A stretch of DNA of 64,000 bases from Suillus spraguei (taxonomy: Eukaryota; Basidiomycota; Agaricomycetes; Boletales; Suillaceae): positions 62,001 through 126,000 of the forward strand of contig JABCPU010000066.1 of the NCBI GenBank assembly GCA_016800925.1, read 5' to 3'. Shown one piece after another: positions 20,759 through 34,675 of the stretch. Below the pieces are notes generated by a model. That model saw only the letters and a program-made list of their open reading frames with translations, was not told the DNA's origin and ran no database searches. A program made the position numbers and the translations under genes. Position 1 is the stretch's first letter, and each line of letters begins with the position of its first letter.

Positions 20759-23379
20759 TCAGAAGGAAGCGGTATTCACCTTATCCGCCAATTCGCTTGT
20801 ATCTACATTGGCATCTGGGTCCGGACGCCCATATCTGCGATCGCGTTTCGCGTTATCGTACGTGTATGATATCCATAGCACTAGCGAGCAAATAGTGGCA
20901 AACGCCTCGAGGCCGCATGATACAGCGAAGCCGCGGCTGCACCAAACGCAATCAATCAACACATGCAGACACAGGGCGAAGGGAGAAGAATGAGACATAC
21001 ATGTACCTCGGGCCGTCCGTCGAAGGGTATATATGTGAGCCGAGGATACTCCCACATTGCCCAATCGCCATGAACATCGGCATGCCGGTCGCTTTCTTGG
21101 TCTCAGAGCCGAGATTGTGTGCAACTATTAAAACTGTGAGCTTTTGTGGGAGAAACGGCGTTGAGTGATAGAAAGCGTACACCATGCAATAATTAAGCCA
21201 ATGGCAGTGTATGTCCCGCTCGTGATACAGAACACGGCGAAGTATCGTGCGTGAACATTGTTGGGAACTGTGAGCAAAATAAGGTAACCTCAAATGACAC
21301 ATGAGTGATATTCTGAACATAAACTAAACTGAGTGCTACGTACCAATAGCACCGACAGCACAGGAACCTGTAACCGCTAAACCACGGTCCTGTATGCGAT
21401 CGGATGTGTAAGATGTCATACAGAGAACGATAGCAGCCACTGCATATGGCGGTACCGTGAGTAGTTGAGCGAGCGCGTTGGCTGGAACAAAAATATCAAC
21501 AAGGAAAACCTTCTTCAGACCGTAAGGTAATACACACTATACCCAAAAGTTTCAATGATCGTTGGCAGAAATGCCGAAATGCTTGCCAAAGCGCAATTCA
21601 CGCCAAAATAAATCATCCCACCAGTGTATATGCGCCAATCAAGGAGAGCTATCATGATGTGCTCTAGAGGCGAAATCGATGAGCCCTCACTGCGCAGTGC
21701 GAGAATAGGGAAATAGCTCACCTTTTTTGATCACAGCGCCAATATCTGCGCTCGTGCCCCTGTTCATGCGTTCCATTTCAATTTCTCTTTCTCTCGTATT
21801 CAAGTATCTCGTGCTTTCTGGTCGGTCAGGGAGCGCGAAAAAAGCCAGGACACCGAGAAGAAGAGCTGGGATTCCCTGAAAACAACCGAGTTGTTAGATA
21901 ATAAGCTTACAAGGGAAACACATCTAAATTACGCCTGAGGCTGAAAATTGAGCCTGATGGGCGTTTAAGTGTTTCGGAAAATGCTAGACAGTACCACTCG
22001 CATGCCTGCCTCTTAGGAGAAAAGTGCAATACGAGAGGGGCTAGCAGCGAACACCGCGTGGCAGAAATGGAATTAGCATATCGATGCTCCTGCACCTCTC
22101 AAAGACCAGGAAGACTCGGAACACTGGTCGAAAATGAAACACGTCAAGATCCCAGAAAATAGAACACCGCAGCACTCGACCGACCAGATGGATACGAATG
22201 GATCCAACATCTTAAATACCACTCGTCCCTTCGACAAACATGAACACTGCACTGGTACTAACCTCAATAAGGAACAGGACTTTCCAGTCCCACTCTCCAC
22301 CTACGCCAGCGAGAGATGGTCCGTACTCCACATGCTGCACACCGAACGCGATGAGCCCACCAAATGCACCTGCGACCGCCGCAAAACCAAACCAGTAAGC
22401 CATACGCAAGCCCATTTCAGTGCGAGTGTAAAAGAACGCTTGGATTGTAGTGTTAAGAATTCTGTTCTCCATGGGTCTATCGCGTGATGCATGACTTACA
22501 AAAATAAAGCGGAATTGCAGGACCAAAGCCAGCTTCAAATACGCCAAGCCAAACGCGAGCGGCCATGAGACTTCCGAAGTTGAATGTCGTTGCCTGCAGA
22601 AGAAATGACATGTATCATGAGCAACGGTTCGGGTTCCAATACGGGTAATAAAGAAAAAAAAAGAGGCGGTAAAATGGTTGAAGGTAGACAAGGCCAGTAG
22701 GTATTCGAACAATAGTCTGCAAGGTCTATTTCGATACGCAGATAAGGCAGATATTGATCGCTCTGACGTACTGATAACTTAGTAATGTTGATAAATACGG
22801 CACGAGAGGATTTATCACGAATACTGCATTCCTAACAGCGAAGGAGTGACTTCAAGAGGAAACGAAATGTACGGTTAAAAAGGAGCGGTAATGCACCTCA
22901 CCATTAACGTGGAACATATACCCCACCCAACAGCCGCGCTCGCTATCCAATAAGATGGTGGAAACAACTTTGAGAGTATTGTTGCAGGCACTTGACAGAT
23001 AATCTGGGGGACAATAAATAAAAACTGGGGCGATGAAGTATCATTGCATTACTTACATACGAAAAGAAAAATGCAGAGTTGACCCAATCGAACAGTATAC
23101 CAGTTGGGTCACCACCAAGGTTCTCCTTTGCGAGTCCCTGAAGGCGTGCATTTCCAAGATTCGTGCGATCAAGATCTGATTCTCCATCAGTACAATATGC
23201 CAGGCGGCCCTCATGTCAAAATTTCACTCACAAGCAAAGAGATAAAGCAAGCATGTTATGGGCAAAATCCTACGGTCAAGCTTGCGCACTAGCCTCTTCT
23301 CTTCATCAGATGTAGTGCCAGCTTCGCTTGTGGAACTGGTTTTCCTCTCATCAGACGGACGTTTTTCTTCATCCAACAT
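20759..23379 (-). CDS. MFS anion:cation symporter, Dal5/allantoate-permease type
   Basis: Start chosen at the ATG of MLDEEKRPSDERKTSSTSEA (23379); the upstream in-frame codon is GTG and is not used. After an acidic N-terminus, RKLDRRILPITCLLYLFA begins TM1 and LDRTNLGNARLQGLAKENLG is the Dal5-family signature loop. Further matches: GWGICSTLMATTFNFGSLMA, ARVWLGVFEAGFGPAIPLY, FFYTRTEMGLRMAYWFGFAA, GEWDWKVLFLIEGIPALLLG, FALPDRPESTRYLNTRERE and GCALASISAFLPTI-like TM7 text. Such permeases import carboxylates, vitamins, allantoate or peptides. The C-terminus is RDRRYGRPDPDANVDTSELA and a stop at 20759. Two introns are unusually long for this window: 21876-22262 (387 nt) and 22594-22901 (308 nt). 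No frame break was seen. The substrate is unknown. Confidence 0.88.
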
Positions 23380-23840
23380 ATCAGTGGACCAAGGTATGTA
23401 GACCGAGGTGACCGAGTCACGCACGCAGTGAGCGGAGTTAGTGGGCTACTTGAAGATATGGTTGCCTAAGCCTAAGCGCTTGCGGGCAGCAGGAGCAAGA
23501 GAACAAGGGGTGCATGAGATCCGAAGATTCTAAATGTTTATAACGAAATCGCGCAAGTCATGTGGACTGCCACGATTACGCGCCAGCAGCACTTGCGGTG
23601 TCTGGGAGTAACTTCATAACAAAAAAACGAGCAGTGGTGTTGCATGGCAGCTGATGAGAAGAAATCTCACGCGAAATTCCAATTAGTCTATTCCTGGAGA
23701 TTGCCACTATCCGCAGGGCAATCGTTTTCGGCGAGACATGGACGCACAGGTGCAATGGCCGGCTTCATGCATCTCCAAGTTGAGTGGTCTCGAGATATGC
23801 CAATTAATACGTATTGCCTAGAGTTGGCACGATCATTCAA
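23380..23840. other. Intergenic region, promoter side of the permease
   Basis: No gene recognised. The tRNA follows directly. Confidence 0.5.
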
Positions 23841-23923
23841 GGCGATATAGTGTAGTGGTTATCACTCGGGATTCTGACAAGGGATGATTTCCCGAAACCC
23901 AGGTTCGAGCCCTGGTATCGCCT
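23841..23923 (+). tRNA. tRNA-Gln(CUG) with an 11-nt intron
   Basis: Acceptor stem GGCGATA pairs with TATCGCC. The D-arm is GTGTAGTGGTTATCAC, and the T-arm CCCAG-GTTCGAG-CCCTGG carries box B. The anticodon stem CGGGA pairs with TCCCG. The loop reads TTCTGA, then an 11-nt insert (CAAGGGATGAT, 23878-23888), then T. Anticodon CTG is at 23874-23876, so the insert lies right after position 37, the canonical nuclear tRNA intron site. The mature length is 72 nt. Confidence 0.9.
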
Positions 23924-24816
23924 ATACTTTTTGTCTTTTGCATTCTCGGTTTGTCCTCAACAGCGAGAGTCGGACGTCGAAGGTTCATGTGTCCTTATAA
24001 ATCCACCTTTTCGACATTGTCTCCGAGCCTGACTTCGGAGCTCTTGCTTTCGACAAGTCTCGCAAACTAATATTACCTGCGGCCGCCTTTGTTTCCACGA
24101 CGCTTCCAGTCATCCTCCTCATGATTCGTATAGCTTTTCTGTTTTCAGCATACTATGAGACAGATTGGATCAATCACCCAACCTGAGGCTGCGATTAGCT
24201 CAACATATTCGGTTAGGTATGGCACGACAGTCTACTACGACTCCACACTCCCTCCTTCGACACCTTCTCCCCTCGAACTGCATCCGCTCCCTCTCCCACT
24301 TTCCTCGCGCACTTCTGCCCACTGTTCCCTTTCCTGTACCTCCTTCCTTCGATGTCTCCCATTTAGGCTTGTGAATGCATCCGAGTCGGATTCTTCCAAC
24401 TTTACCATCTTCATGATTATTTTCTTCTTGCCCACGATTTTGCCGAGTACGACGCGTCGCCGTGTCGAGATACTTCTCGCGAACGATATGTGAATGTGGC
24501 AGTCGCATAATATATGTTCTTGCGTTCGGCGCGGTACTCCGACAGATTGCTTCAGTGAGTACAAATGACACGTATTATTCTCCTAAGAAACTGTGTCCTG
24601 TGCGGTATTGAATGGAGTGATTGTAACAAACAGCATGGGAGTACACGTGCAGCATGACCTGAAACGTTGAACGTTACAACCCTCGGCCCTCTAAATCTCG
24701 CCCCTGGGCCTGAACTTTATCGATCTATCCACAGCCCCCATATCCCTACCCCCGTTTTGCACATTCGGTCCACCACCCAGCCCATCCTTGGTGTTTTACT
24801 TTATCGCACTAGTATC
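23924..24816. other. Gene-free stretch between tRNA and the CHAT pseudogene
   Basis: Pyrimidine-rich DNA around 24180-24400 is open on both strands, but the two translations are complementary low-complexity text and fit no family. No supported gene. Confidence 0.5.
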
Positions 24817-27800
24817 ATGCCCGGTAGCTTAGAAGACCGATATATTGGATTTAAAGGCGAGTCACCTTCAAAGCATGCGTTTCGTCATCCTCACTCCCTA
24901 TCTACAGTCATCAGTGAAAAAAATCTCAAAATTCCTTCCGAGCGCACTCCTGCAGGCATCTACGTATCCATCAATCTGGACTTGGGCAGGCGCTGGAAAT
25001 CAACCATAGGAGTCTTATCCAACAAATCTATAGCGTGGGCCGATGCTGTGACCTTGTACAAGTCCATCGAATTTTTAGATACAACTGGATGACTCATCTT
25101 TTGTTTGTAGATCATGAAATGCATTGCCTGCATTATCAGTGGAAATCAGGGCTTCCCTCAGGCTTGATCAGATGCTGGCCAATGGAGAATTGTTGGAAAA
25201 CTTAGTACATCATGCGATGAGCCACTCGATCGCGGAGATGAACCTTTTGGTGAGTAACCTGCTTTTTATTCATGTGCATATACTCACATCTTGTAGACAT
25301 CTCCTTCCCATCCGTTCGTGGTGTTCACCTTTCCCTCACTCTGAAGGCCACTATTCTACGTGATTGCGACAATCAGGACAGCGCCCTGTTTGACGTGAGT
25401 GATACCAGCCTCTGGTGTTGGCTTTTGTTGACAGAACGCCTACTGTAGTCCATCAGTGGATGTCAGATTACCCGAGACACGGATGTGGGCCATGCACAAT
25501 TTGCCAGATACATGGCAAGCAAGATGGTCTCTTACCTGAATAATGCCGTACAACATTTTCAGTTGGTCCTGGACCAATGTCCAGTCGGCTATCCTCACCA
25601 GGCAGCGGCTCTCACCGACCCCACATGGGCCTGCCTTAAAAGCCAGGTTCAAAAGAATTTTCAAGACATGGTCTTTATCACTTCTCTCTTTCGCAAAACC
25701 CTATCGCGTCCACAGGGCCACCCCGATCATCCATTATCTATCTATCACCTCACCTCAGCGCTGACCTGGCACTACAGCAAGGAGCACACAGCCGTCTATA
25801 TCCACGAATCCGCATAACTGTCCTGCAAGCTATTGCCCTACTGTCCAGAGGGCACCTACCTTCGTAGCGTCGGTCATTCAGATTTCCCACAGCCATCGGC
25901 GGATCAACTTGCACGGCTGGCGAGCCGAATGGGGAGACGTCTTATTGTTGCGTCTATGATGATCAAGTTCATTGATGATCGAAACCATGATCTCCATGAT
26001 TGACTTGAGCTCATGCTCGAGCTAACGAGCGAGATGCTCCCAGGCACGGAGGTGTACAAGCTCTGCGATCGCATCCTCTCCACGTGTACCGATTTGACGC
26101 TAGCATATTGATCGCTACCCTCGCAGACCCACTTCCAATATCGCAGGTCTCGAAACTTCTTGGCCCTGGCCAGGGCAGAAATGTTGATAAATTGTTGACG
26201 CAGCTACGATCTATCATACATGTTCCCACCGACAGCAGTCTCCCCATGAATACATATCACTCGTCCGTTCGTGACTATGTTTCCCACCGCTCAAATTGCA
26301 GCCTTCGTCAAGTACAACATATCACATCACCCCACTCCCTGTTCGCCCCTTCTTCTTTCTGCTTGATGATGCGAGACCTTCCGGATCACACGGCCCTCAC
26401 CAAGCTATGCAACCCAGGACGCCCACAATTTGAAAACCTCATTTTCCAGCCACCGGAGCCACTGCAAGTTCTCATGGGAAGGAAGTATTACGCCTGCGCC
26501 CTGTTGGGCACAAATCTTGTCACTTCTCATTGAACAACCTAGGAGCCGCCCTCCGCACTCATTTCCACCAACTTGGTGATGTTGATGACATCATCGGATC
26601 CAGGAGCCTCCAGCATGATACACTGACGTTGCGCCCACCTGGGAATCCATATCGTGATTCCACGCTTAACAAACTTGCCGGCGCGCCAAAGTCAGATACG
26701 TCAAATTGGATATCAGTGATGAGGCCGTTGACATGTACCGGGATTCGCTTCTGTTAAGGCTTTAAAACTATTTTCAATTTGAACTCGGTGCTCCGTTGTT
26801 GTTTCACGCAAACTAGGAAGAATGAAGATATGATATTGAGGAGGCCATTTAACTCTGCCAAGAATCATTGGAAGCTTTACCTTCACTGCACCCAAGTAGA
26901 TACTTCAGTCACATGTGGCTGCAGGAAGCCTATTTGTCTTGTTACAAGCAACGCAAGGCTGATTTGTCGATCGCTGTGGAGAACTTCAGACTGGCATCAC
27001 GACATCCAACTCAAGGATTCCCAGCACGTATCAAAGAGGCCATAGACTAGGCTAACCAAGCAGAAGTGTGGTCACGACTCTACCCTCGAAGCATACTGAA
27101 TGTGCTTGGAGCTTTTCGACAACCACGCCATGACACGATCAACGGTTATCTCAGCGGGAGGCTGCAACCGTTTTTTTGCAGGGCACAATCACTGTCAGTA
27201 GGTGTCGTGATGATCTGCGACAAGCAGTTGAACTCGTGGAGCAGGCTAGCAGTGGTCGCTGGCCTCTCGACTCAGGACCCACTGGAAGATCTGAAGTTTG
27301 CAAGTCTGGAACTAGCTCACAAACTCTCACATATCAGCAAGCGCTTGTCTTATGCTCAGGGTTCCACCGGCAACACTGATCACTGCTGATTGAGCAGCAA
27401 TACAATACAACTTCAGGAGCAGTGGGGAGCAGTGGTAGCTGAAATCCGTAATCTTAAAGGTTTCCCGCGGTTCCTGCTCCTGGAGTCGTATACAGACTTG
27501 CAAGCAGCAGCACGTCATGGTCCAGTCACCGTTCTCATTGCGAGTCGATACTCATGCAGCGCCATCCTTGTCCCGACATCAGGAGAGCCCCATCACATTT
27601 GCTTCCCGCGTATCATTCCCACACATCTGGAGACGCACAAGAAGGACCTTGCCAGGGAGATACGGCTTGCATCTTCTATGCGCTCAGAGGAGACGAGGAG
27701 GGAATTGCAAGCCCTCTTGCGGATAGTATGGGATGAGAACATGCTGCCCATCGTATCGTCCTCCAGCGTGATCTGAAAGTAGGAAGCCGCTCTCGAATCT

Positions 27801-28560
27801 GGTTGTGTCCAATTGCAGTCTTCACTCCCATTCCTCTCCACGCAGCTCACCCCTTTCGAATGAAGGCAGACGGACTTTCGTGGGAACTATGTCTAAAGGA
27901 CATCTACATCTGTCCTTACGCGCAGACACTTTCAGCTCTGATCAGATCTAGAACAGATGATGAAGATACGTGACTCCATCTTTCGCTGCAATTGGACAAT
28001 CGGACAAAGTGAACCGGGTGCGGGACAAGGCGAAGCGCTCTTGGCTATCGACAGTGATCTTTAAGCTTGTCTGCACGTTCATCCCCACGACAGCCAACCC
28101 CACCACTCTCCGGCGACGATGCCACGCGAGTAGGTGCACTCGACGCTTTGCAACGTAGCGCACCTCGCTTGTCATGGAAAGCGGGACCGTGAGCAGTCTT
28201 ACTATTCGTGTTTTTTCCATGAGAGACAAACTTCTTGACGCTACTCGACATCATGGAGAAAGATAGTCCTCATGCTGAGTCCGCATTCTTGTCGGTGTGT
28301 GACACCGCTGGTGATGAGAAGACACTCGACGAAGTCATCCACCTCGCAGCTGGACTCCGATTTTCGGAATTCAAAAGCGTCATTGGCACGTTATGGGTAG
28401 TCGACTTTGTCGTGAAACATGTGGTCGAAGGTTTCTACAAGAATATGTTCAAGGAGTTGAAGGATGGTGCGATGGACTGTGCGAAGGCGGCCTGTGCAGT
28501 CAACCGTGCTGCATGCTCCGTGAAGACAAGGGTGGTTTTCATACATATTGATTGTAGTTA
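24817..28560 (+). pseudogene. C2-like / NACHT-like / TPR / CHAT-domain protein, heavily mutated
   Basis: The order of blocks matches a protein family abundant in Agaricomycetes. 24940-25370 has a C2-like start (GIYVSINLDLGRRWKSTIGV, ALSVEIRASLRLDQMLANGE). 25480-25810 has TPR text (NAVQHFQLVLDQCPVGYP). 25910-26390 resembles the C-terminal part of a NACHT/STAND ATPase (VASMMIKFIDDRNHDLHD, KLLTQLRSIIHVPTDSSLP). 26530-27050 has more TPR units. 27400-28560 is a CHAT caspase-like peptidase domain (WGAVVAEIRNLKGFPRFLL, LQAAARHGPVTVLIASRYSC, HLACHGKR, SAFLSVCDTAGDEKTLDE, FKSVIGTLWVVD). The catalytic His (HLACHG) and Cys (SVCDT) regions are present, but reading them needs frame changes, and in-frame stops occur throughout (for example near 25090, 26003, 26533 and 27049). 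The gene is dead. CHAT and NACHT proteins in fungi are linked to regulated cell death and non-self recognition; that is family knowledge. Confidence 0.85.
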
Positions 28561-29099
28561 TGTCGCTTTACTTAATTCTCCAAGCTCTTCTCTGTCGTCT
28601 ACACTGTTCTCAAATTTGTAAGAATTATTACTGGATTATCCCTGTGCTCCAATCATCTTGTTTTCGCTTTCACAGTAATGTTGTCTACTCTTTATCCAGT
28701 CGCTTGTTGCTCGGCTATCTTCTCTTCATGTGATATGAATGCAGTACACTATGAATGCCTTCAACTCTTATACAGACCCTCAAGTTGTCGCTATCGCACG
28801 GTGATTATATATATCTGCAGGCGCAAGTCCCAAAAAATCGCATGGATTGAACATTGGGTGACGCAGCGACAAAAAAGTGTAGTAATTACAAGATCCGTGT
28901 GACGAACTGCTGATTGTGAAGAGATACACCAAATCATCGAATGAATACTGTTCAAAGCAAAACGGTACGACTACCAGTTAGAAGGCACCAAAGAACATAT
29001 TTCGTACATTTTTCTATCTCCTAATTCAATTTGACGCTCAGCAAAGTATTACATGTGACTCCTCTGGTCTATGGACAACGAGTGTTGGTGTGTGTGTGT
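28561..29099. other. Gene-free stretch downstream of the MAP kinase
   Basis: No gene recognised; it contains the 3' untranslated region of the kinase and a short GT repeat near 29090-29100. Confidence 0.45.
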
Positions 29100-30574
<1,475 letters not shown>

Positions 30575-31429
30575 ATAGAGAGGTGAATGGGGGAAGGAAG
30601 AAACTTGGAGGACAAGAAAGACAAGAGAACTATAAGCAAGGCACAAAGTATGATCTTGCGTCGTGTAATAGCGGCGTCCAAGTTTAGCTGTGAATAATGA
30701 ATAATAAGAAATAACAAGGATTCGTGCAAAATGAACAAGACAATAAGTTCCGATTGCCACCAAGACAACCAAGTTCGTTGTCAACAACTTATCACATTCG
30801 CTATAGCGATAGCAGCGACCTCGTGTTCAGCGGTCTGAGCCTACTTATTCAGTCTGATAACAGTCTGCTCCTTTGTCGGGTTCGACTTTCACGACGCTCG
30901 ATGATCCGAGTCACTAGAAATCATTTTGGGCTCTTCCAGGCTTTTTCGCCAAAATGAATTAGCGCTTCTCTGACCTTCAATTGTTTATGGTGCGTGTGCT
31001 GCGACACGCGATGTCTTGATAGCCATCAGTGGGTGCCGTTGCAGACACGATGTCACGCCAGATTTCTTGATGGTTTCAAGGTCACCTAGGTTTCGAGGCT
31101 ATTACATCGAGACTGAGTTTGCGAGCATTCTGAGGTCCTACGTCTTCCCAAGTGCGTTGTTCAGGTTACCACTCGAGACTGTACGGTCCCGAGCTGGGAG
31201 GTATCAATAGTAAGTATTCGCTGTTCAGTGTATGATCGATCAACATTTCATAACATAGTAACAGGATCGAGGCTGATCTAGGCCAATCTGTCTAGTTCTT
31301 CATCCTAATAAGTGCTCCCTGCCGAAGATGATTATTTTAATTAACTGGTAGATCGCTGAAGGACAAGATTTCATAGGGCGGCGGTGATGTTGTGACATGA
31401 TCGACAGTTCATGATGAAATGCAATCCAA
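30575..31429. other. Promoter region of the MAP kinase and gene-free DNA
   Basis: No coding sequence supported. A short match (CTCCCTGCCGAA, 31315) to TTCCCTGCCGAA near 40196 hints that repeat material starts here. Confidence 0.4.
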
Positions 31430-31730
31430 GCTATAAGTCCACTCTAAATTCGACAACTTGAAGTCGAGGTCTAACCGTGGCCATGCGCACCGTGCACATT
31501 CGGGTGTACAAATATATTTTAACGTGAGCGCTTGAGCAGCAGGAGCGGGCAGCTATCTTGCTTACCAACGATTCAAGTTCCAGGTACAATACCGCATGCC
31601 TAGGTTATGTCTTCCTTCAAACGAATACGATCCTCCTAAGTTGCGTCATCAGGATAACCTTCATCGGTATTAGAAGAGTCCTTCGTACTGGAACTTTGCC
31701 AATAGGTTCGCTCGTCAAGTCTGGGCTCTT
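31430..31730 (+). repeat. Decayed copy of the Sec2 gene 3' end
   Basis: 31445-31720 aligns with 41230-41500 in the same orientation. Shared words include AATTCGACAAC, CATTCGGGTGTACAAA (against CATGTGGGTATACAAA), GAGCAGCAGGAGCGGGC (against GAGCAGCGGGCGGCGG), TCTTCCTTCAAACG, TAACCTTCATCGGTATTAGA (against TAACCTTCCTCGTCGGTAGT) and AGAAGAG. The reading frame of the last Sec2 exon is lost by stops. It joins directly to TPR-type debris, so it is a chimeric junction. Confidence 0.7.
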
Positions 31731-32290
31731 CATTCACACTTCATCGATCTTACTCTCATCTCTCTTCAAACGATCTTCGTCCGTTCAGCAAAATTTTCTC
31801 AAAAGGATACGTCATGGCATACACATCCAGTGGTGCCACCGCCGACCAATCCCCTCCAGCTTCCGCAAGGTCCACTTACACATCACTGAACGACCTTACC
31901 AGATTCAAGCAGCTGGATCTTTCAACAAGGCCATTCAGCTGCATCAGTACTCTGTCCCCCGCCACTCTAGTGGATTTTCATCTCTCAACGACCTCATCGT
32001 CAGCCTTCTAAGTCAGAGTCGAGCAGTGTGGCGTCCTGGCTGACCTGGACGAGGCCATTGAGCTACATTGGCACTTCGTTCTCCCGTCCATTCTCGTCGG
32101 TCCTGGATAACCTCACCATCACCCTTCGGATCAGATTCAAGCAGTGGGGCATCCAACCTGACCTGGATGATGCCATCAAGCTTTATTGGGTTTCTGCTCC
32201 CTTGGTTATCCTGATTGATTGTTGTCTCTGAACAGCCTTGCCACCAGCCTTTGAGTCAGATTCGAATAGCAGGGTGTCCAGGCCGACCTG
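31731..32290 (+). pseudogene. TPR-array remnants
   Basis: Translated pieces such as GVLADLDEAIELHWHFVLPS and QGVQADLDKAIE are single units of the TPR arrays found in the C2/TPR/CHAT family (typical unit: x-G-x-x-x-D-L-D-x-A-I-x-L). Units are broken by stops and frame changes. A near-identical unit recurs at 33520-33620 and 39480-39570. Confidence 0.65.
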
Positions 32291-33285
32291 GATAAGGCCA
32301 TTGAGCCCTGGAGGACGAGAATAGAGAGCCCGTGCGTGGGGGAACTGGTGGGCCGACTCTCGATCGACTCAGATCAATAGGTGTACTGGCACAATGAGGT
32401 ATCGGCGAAGAGACGCGCGAAAGCAGAGGAGCTGGAGTGGCCACACGAGAACATAGGGCGGAGAGATGGTGATCAGTACGGAATGGCTTGACTCCTTTGC
32501 TGTGGCTTATGCTTTGACTTTGTTCAGAACAATAATAATGCCGCGACTATCGGGGAAAAGTCCTACCGGGGCGAACCTCCATAACCCTAGGGTCATTGGT
32601 GTGAAATTTGCGGCACACTTTGTCGAAATTGCTAAGAACAAGTAGAGGTATTACGAAAGTCCTACACCCTATCTAGGGTAAAGCTTGCGCCTTCGACCTT
32701 CACTCCATCTTTCAACATGGAGTGGCAGTCAGGCCATTTCAAGCTTTAAAGAACACCGTTGATGGACATCATGATTGAGATTCGTTATTGGCCCGGAGGC
32801 AAGGAGGAGAGTATGATAAGTGAGTATCTGGTTTAACCATACATCCCTTATTAATATACGCGCATTTCTCAGGGTGTGTACCCGGCATTCTGCGGTCCCA
32901 GGCACGCCCTCCTAAGTAACTTAACCCTGAATTACAACTTGCCACCTCGTGATCAGTCATATGACCACTACTCTGATCTTGTCAATCATTCCTCGTTTCC
33001 GCCTGCCATTGATGAATCTACTAACTCATCATGGCACTTTCATTATCATCGCCAAAGCAGTTAAGCACCGTCCCTCGATTAAAGACATGTTTTCATTAAA
33101 TTCTTAACAGTGACTACATACCAGTGGCACTTCCATGTTCGCTTGCCAGGAATGTTTGAGTTATAGCGAACGTTTTCCTGGATCAGTCGCTTGCTTAACG
33201 TCACCCCTGGCAAAACGATTTACGAAACATTCGCTTGCGGGGCAGGACCATTATTCTATTTCTCCGCACTGACTGCAATTGTACA
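32010..33285. repeat. Tandem duplication, copy A
   Basis: About 1.27 kb, homologous in the same orientation to copy B at 33500-34675. It contains one TPR unit at 32028-32110, a reversed Sec2-gene fragment at 32290-32460 (minus translation PAPLLSRVSSPIPHCAST, against PAPLPSRVSSPIPHRTGT in the intact gene), and non-coding DNA with the markers TTGGCCCGGAGGCAAGGAGG, CATTCTGCGGTCCCAGG and TCGCTTGCGGGG. Both copies carry many independent changes and neither is coding. Confidence 0.8.
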
Positions 33286-33499
33286 CCTTGTATCAGCTGT
33301 TACTGGCTTGTTACAGAGTGTTACGTGGTATGCACGATTTTGGTTTTTTTTTCCGATGGTTGGACCCAATTTGGGTGTGACCAAATTAATGGGGTGTGTG
33401 ACGTGTGACATGTTGGTTGGGACCGACATGAGGCCTTGTTAGTAGATCTGTTTCTTTGTATAGTATTTCATGATTGCAAGCACAGAGATGCTTGCACTC

Positions 33500-34675
33500 A
33501 ACTCAGAGACTCAGAGTCGAGCAGTGTAGCGTCCTAGCTGACCTGGACGAGAGCATTGAGCTGGATTGGCACTTAGCCCTTCCATCCATTATCATCGATC
33601 CTTGCCTCTAAATAACTTTTTCATCACCCTTTGGGTCAGAATCGAGCAGCTGGGTGTCCAAGCTGACTGGATGATGCTATCGAGCTCCATCGAGATGCAC
33701 TGGCGTTCCGCGCTCTTGGATATCTTACTAATTGATTCTCGTCTCTCAGCAATAGATATACCAGCACGATGAGGTGTCGGCGAAGAGATGCACGAAACCG
33801 AGGGACCTGCAGGGGCCACACGAGAACGTGGGCACGAAGGCGGCGATGTGACACGGAATGCAGGTGACTCTCATGCTGCGGCGATCAGGAAAATCCCTAC
33901 TGGGACAAACTTTCATTACTTTTGAGGACTATCAGTGAAATTTGCAGCACACTTTGTCGAAACTGCTAAGAACAGGTAGAAGCATTACGAAAATCCTACT
34001 GTCTATGACGTTAGGTGAAGCTTGTACCCTCGACCTTCACGTTGTCTATGGCCCGGGTCAACACACTGACAGTCAGGCCACTTCAAGCTTTGAAGAATAC
34101 TATCGTTGATGAACATGATTGTTGAGATTCGCTATTGGCCCGGAGGCAAGGAGGAGAATATGATAAATGAGTTGGTCCAACCTGATCGAAACCTACATCA
34201 AAGTTACTATATGCCCGCTGTTCCTCAGGTACATGCTCGGCATTCTGCGGTCCCAGGGACGCCCTCAGAAGTAACTTAAGCCTGTAAATGCGACTTGCCA
34301 CCTTGTGGTCAGTCATATGATCACTATTCTGGGACTTTCATCTGCCAAGAATGTTTGTCGATGAATGATGTGACTCTACTAGCTCATCCTGGCACTTTCA
34401 TTGTCGTTGCCAAAATAGTTGAGCACCATTCCTCGATTAAGGGCGTATTTCCATTGAATTCTTAGCAGTAACTACATCATGATAGTGGCATTTCCATGCT
34501 CGCTTGTCATGAATGGCGTTATACTTAACGAACGTTTTTCTAGACCAGTCGCTTGCCTAACGGCCCGGTTACCCCTAGTAAACCAATTTACAAACATTCC
34601 TCGATTTCGCTTGCGGGGAATGTTTATTGATCGCGGGGGTAGGATCATTACTCGATTTCTCCACACTGACTGTAA
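33500..34675. repeat. Tandem duplication, copy B
   Basis: Homologous to copy A throughout: the TPR unit at 33520-33620, the Sec2 fragment at 33760-33850, TTGGCCCGGAGGCAAGGAGG at 34137, CATTCTGCGGTCCCAGG near 34240, and TCGCTTGCGGGG near 34610. Copy B has lost about 100 bp net relative to A. 34676-35161 carries no recognisable gene; the right end is the promoter of the small gene at 35162. Confidence 0.8.

Noticed and set aside
23224..23424. Upstream extension MRDSVTSVYIPW of the Dal5-type permease
   Set aside because: It would start at GTG, which is not used in fungal nuclear genes; the ATG at 23379 fits better.
24155..24571. Open frames on both strands near 24.2-24.6 kb
   Set aside because: The two strands are mutually complementary low-complexity text; neither has domain or splice support.
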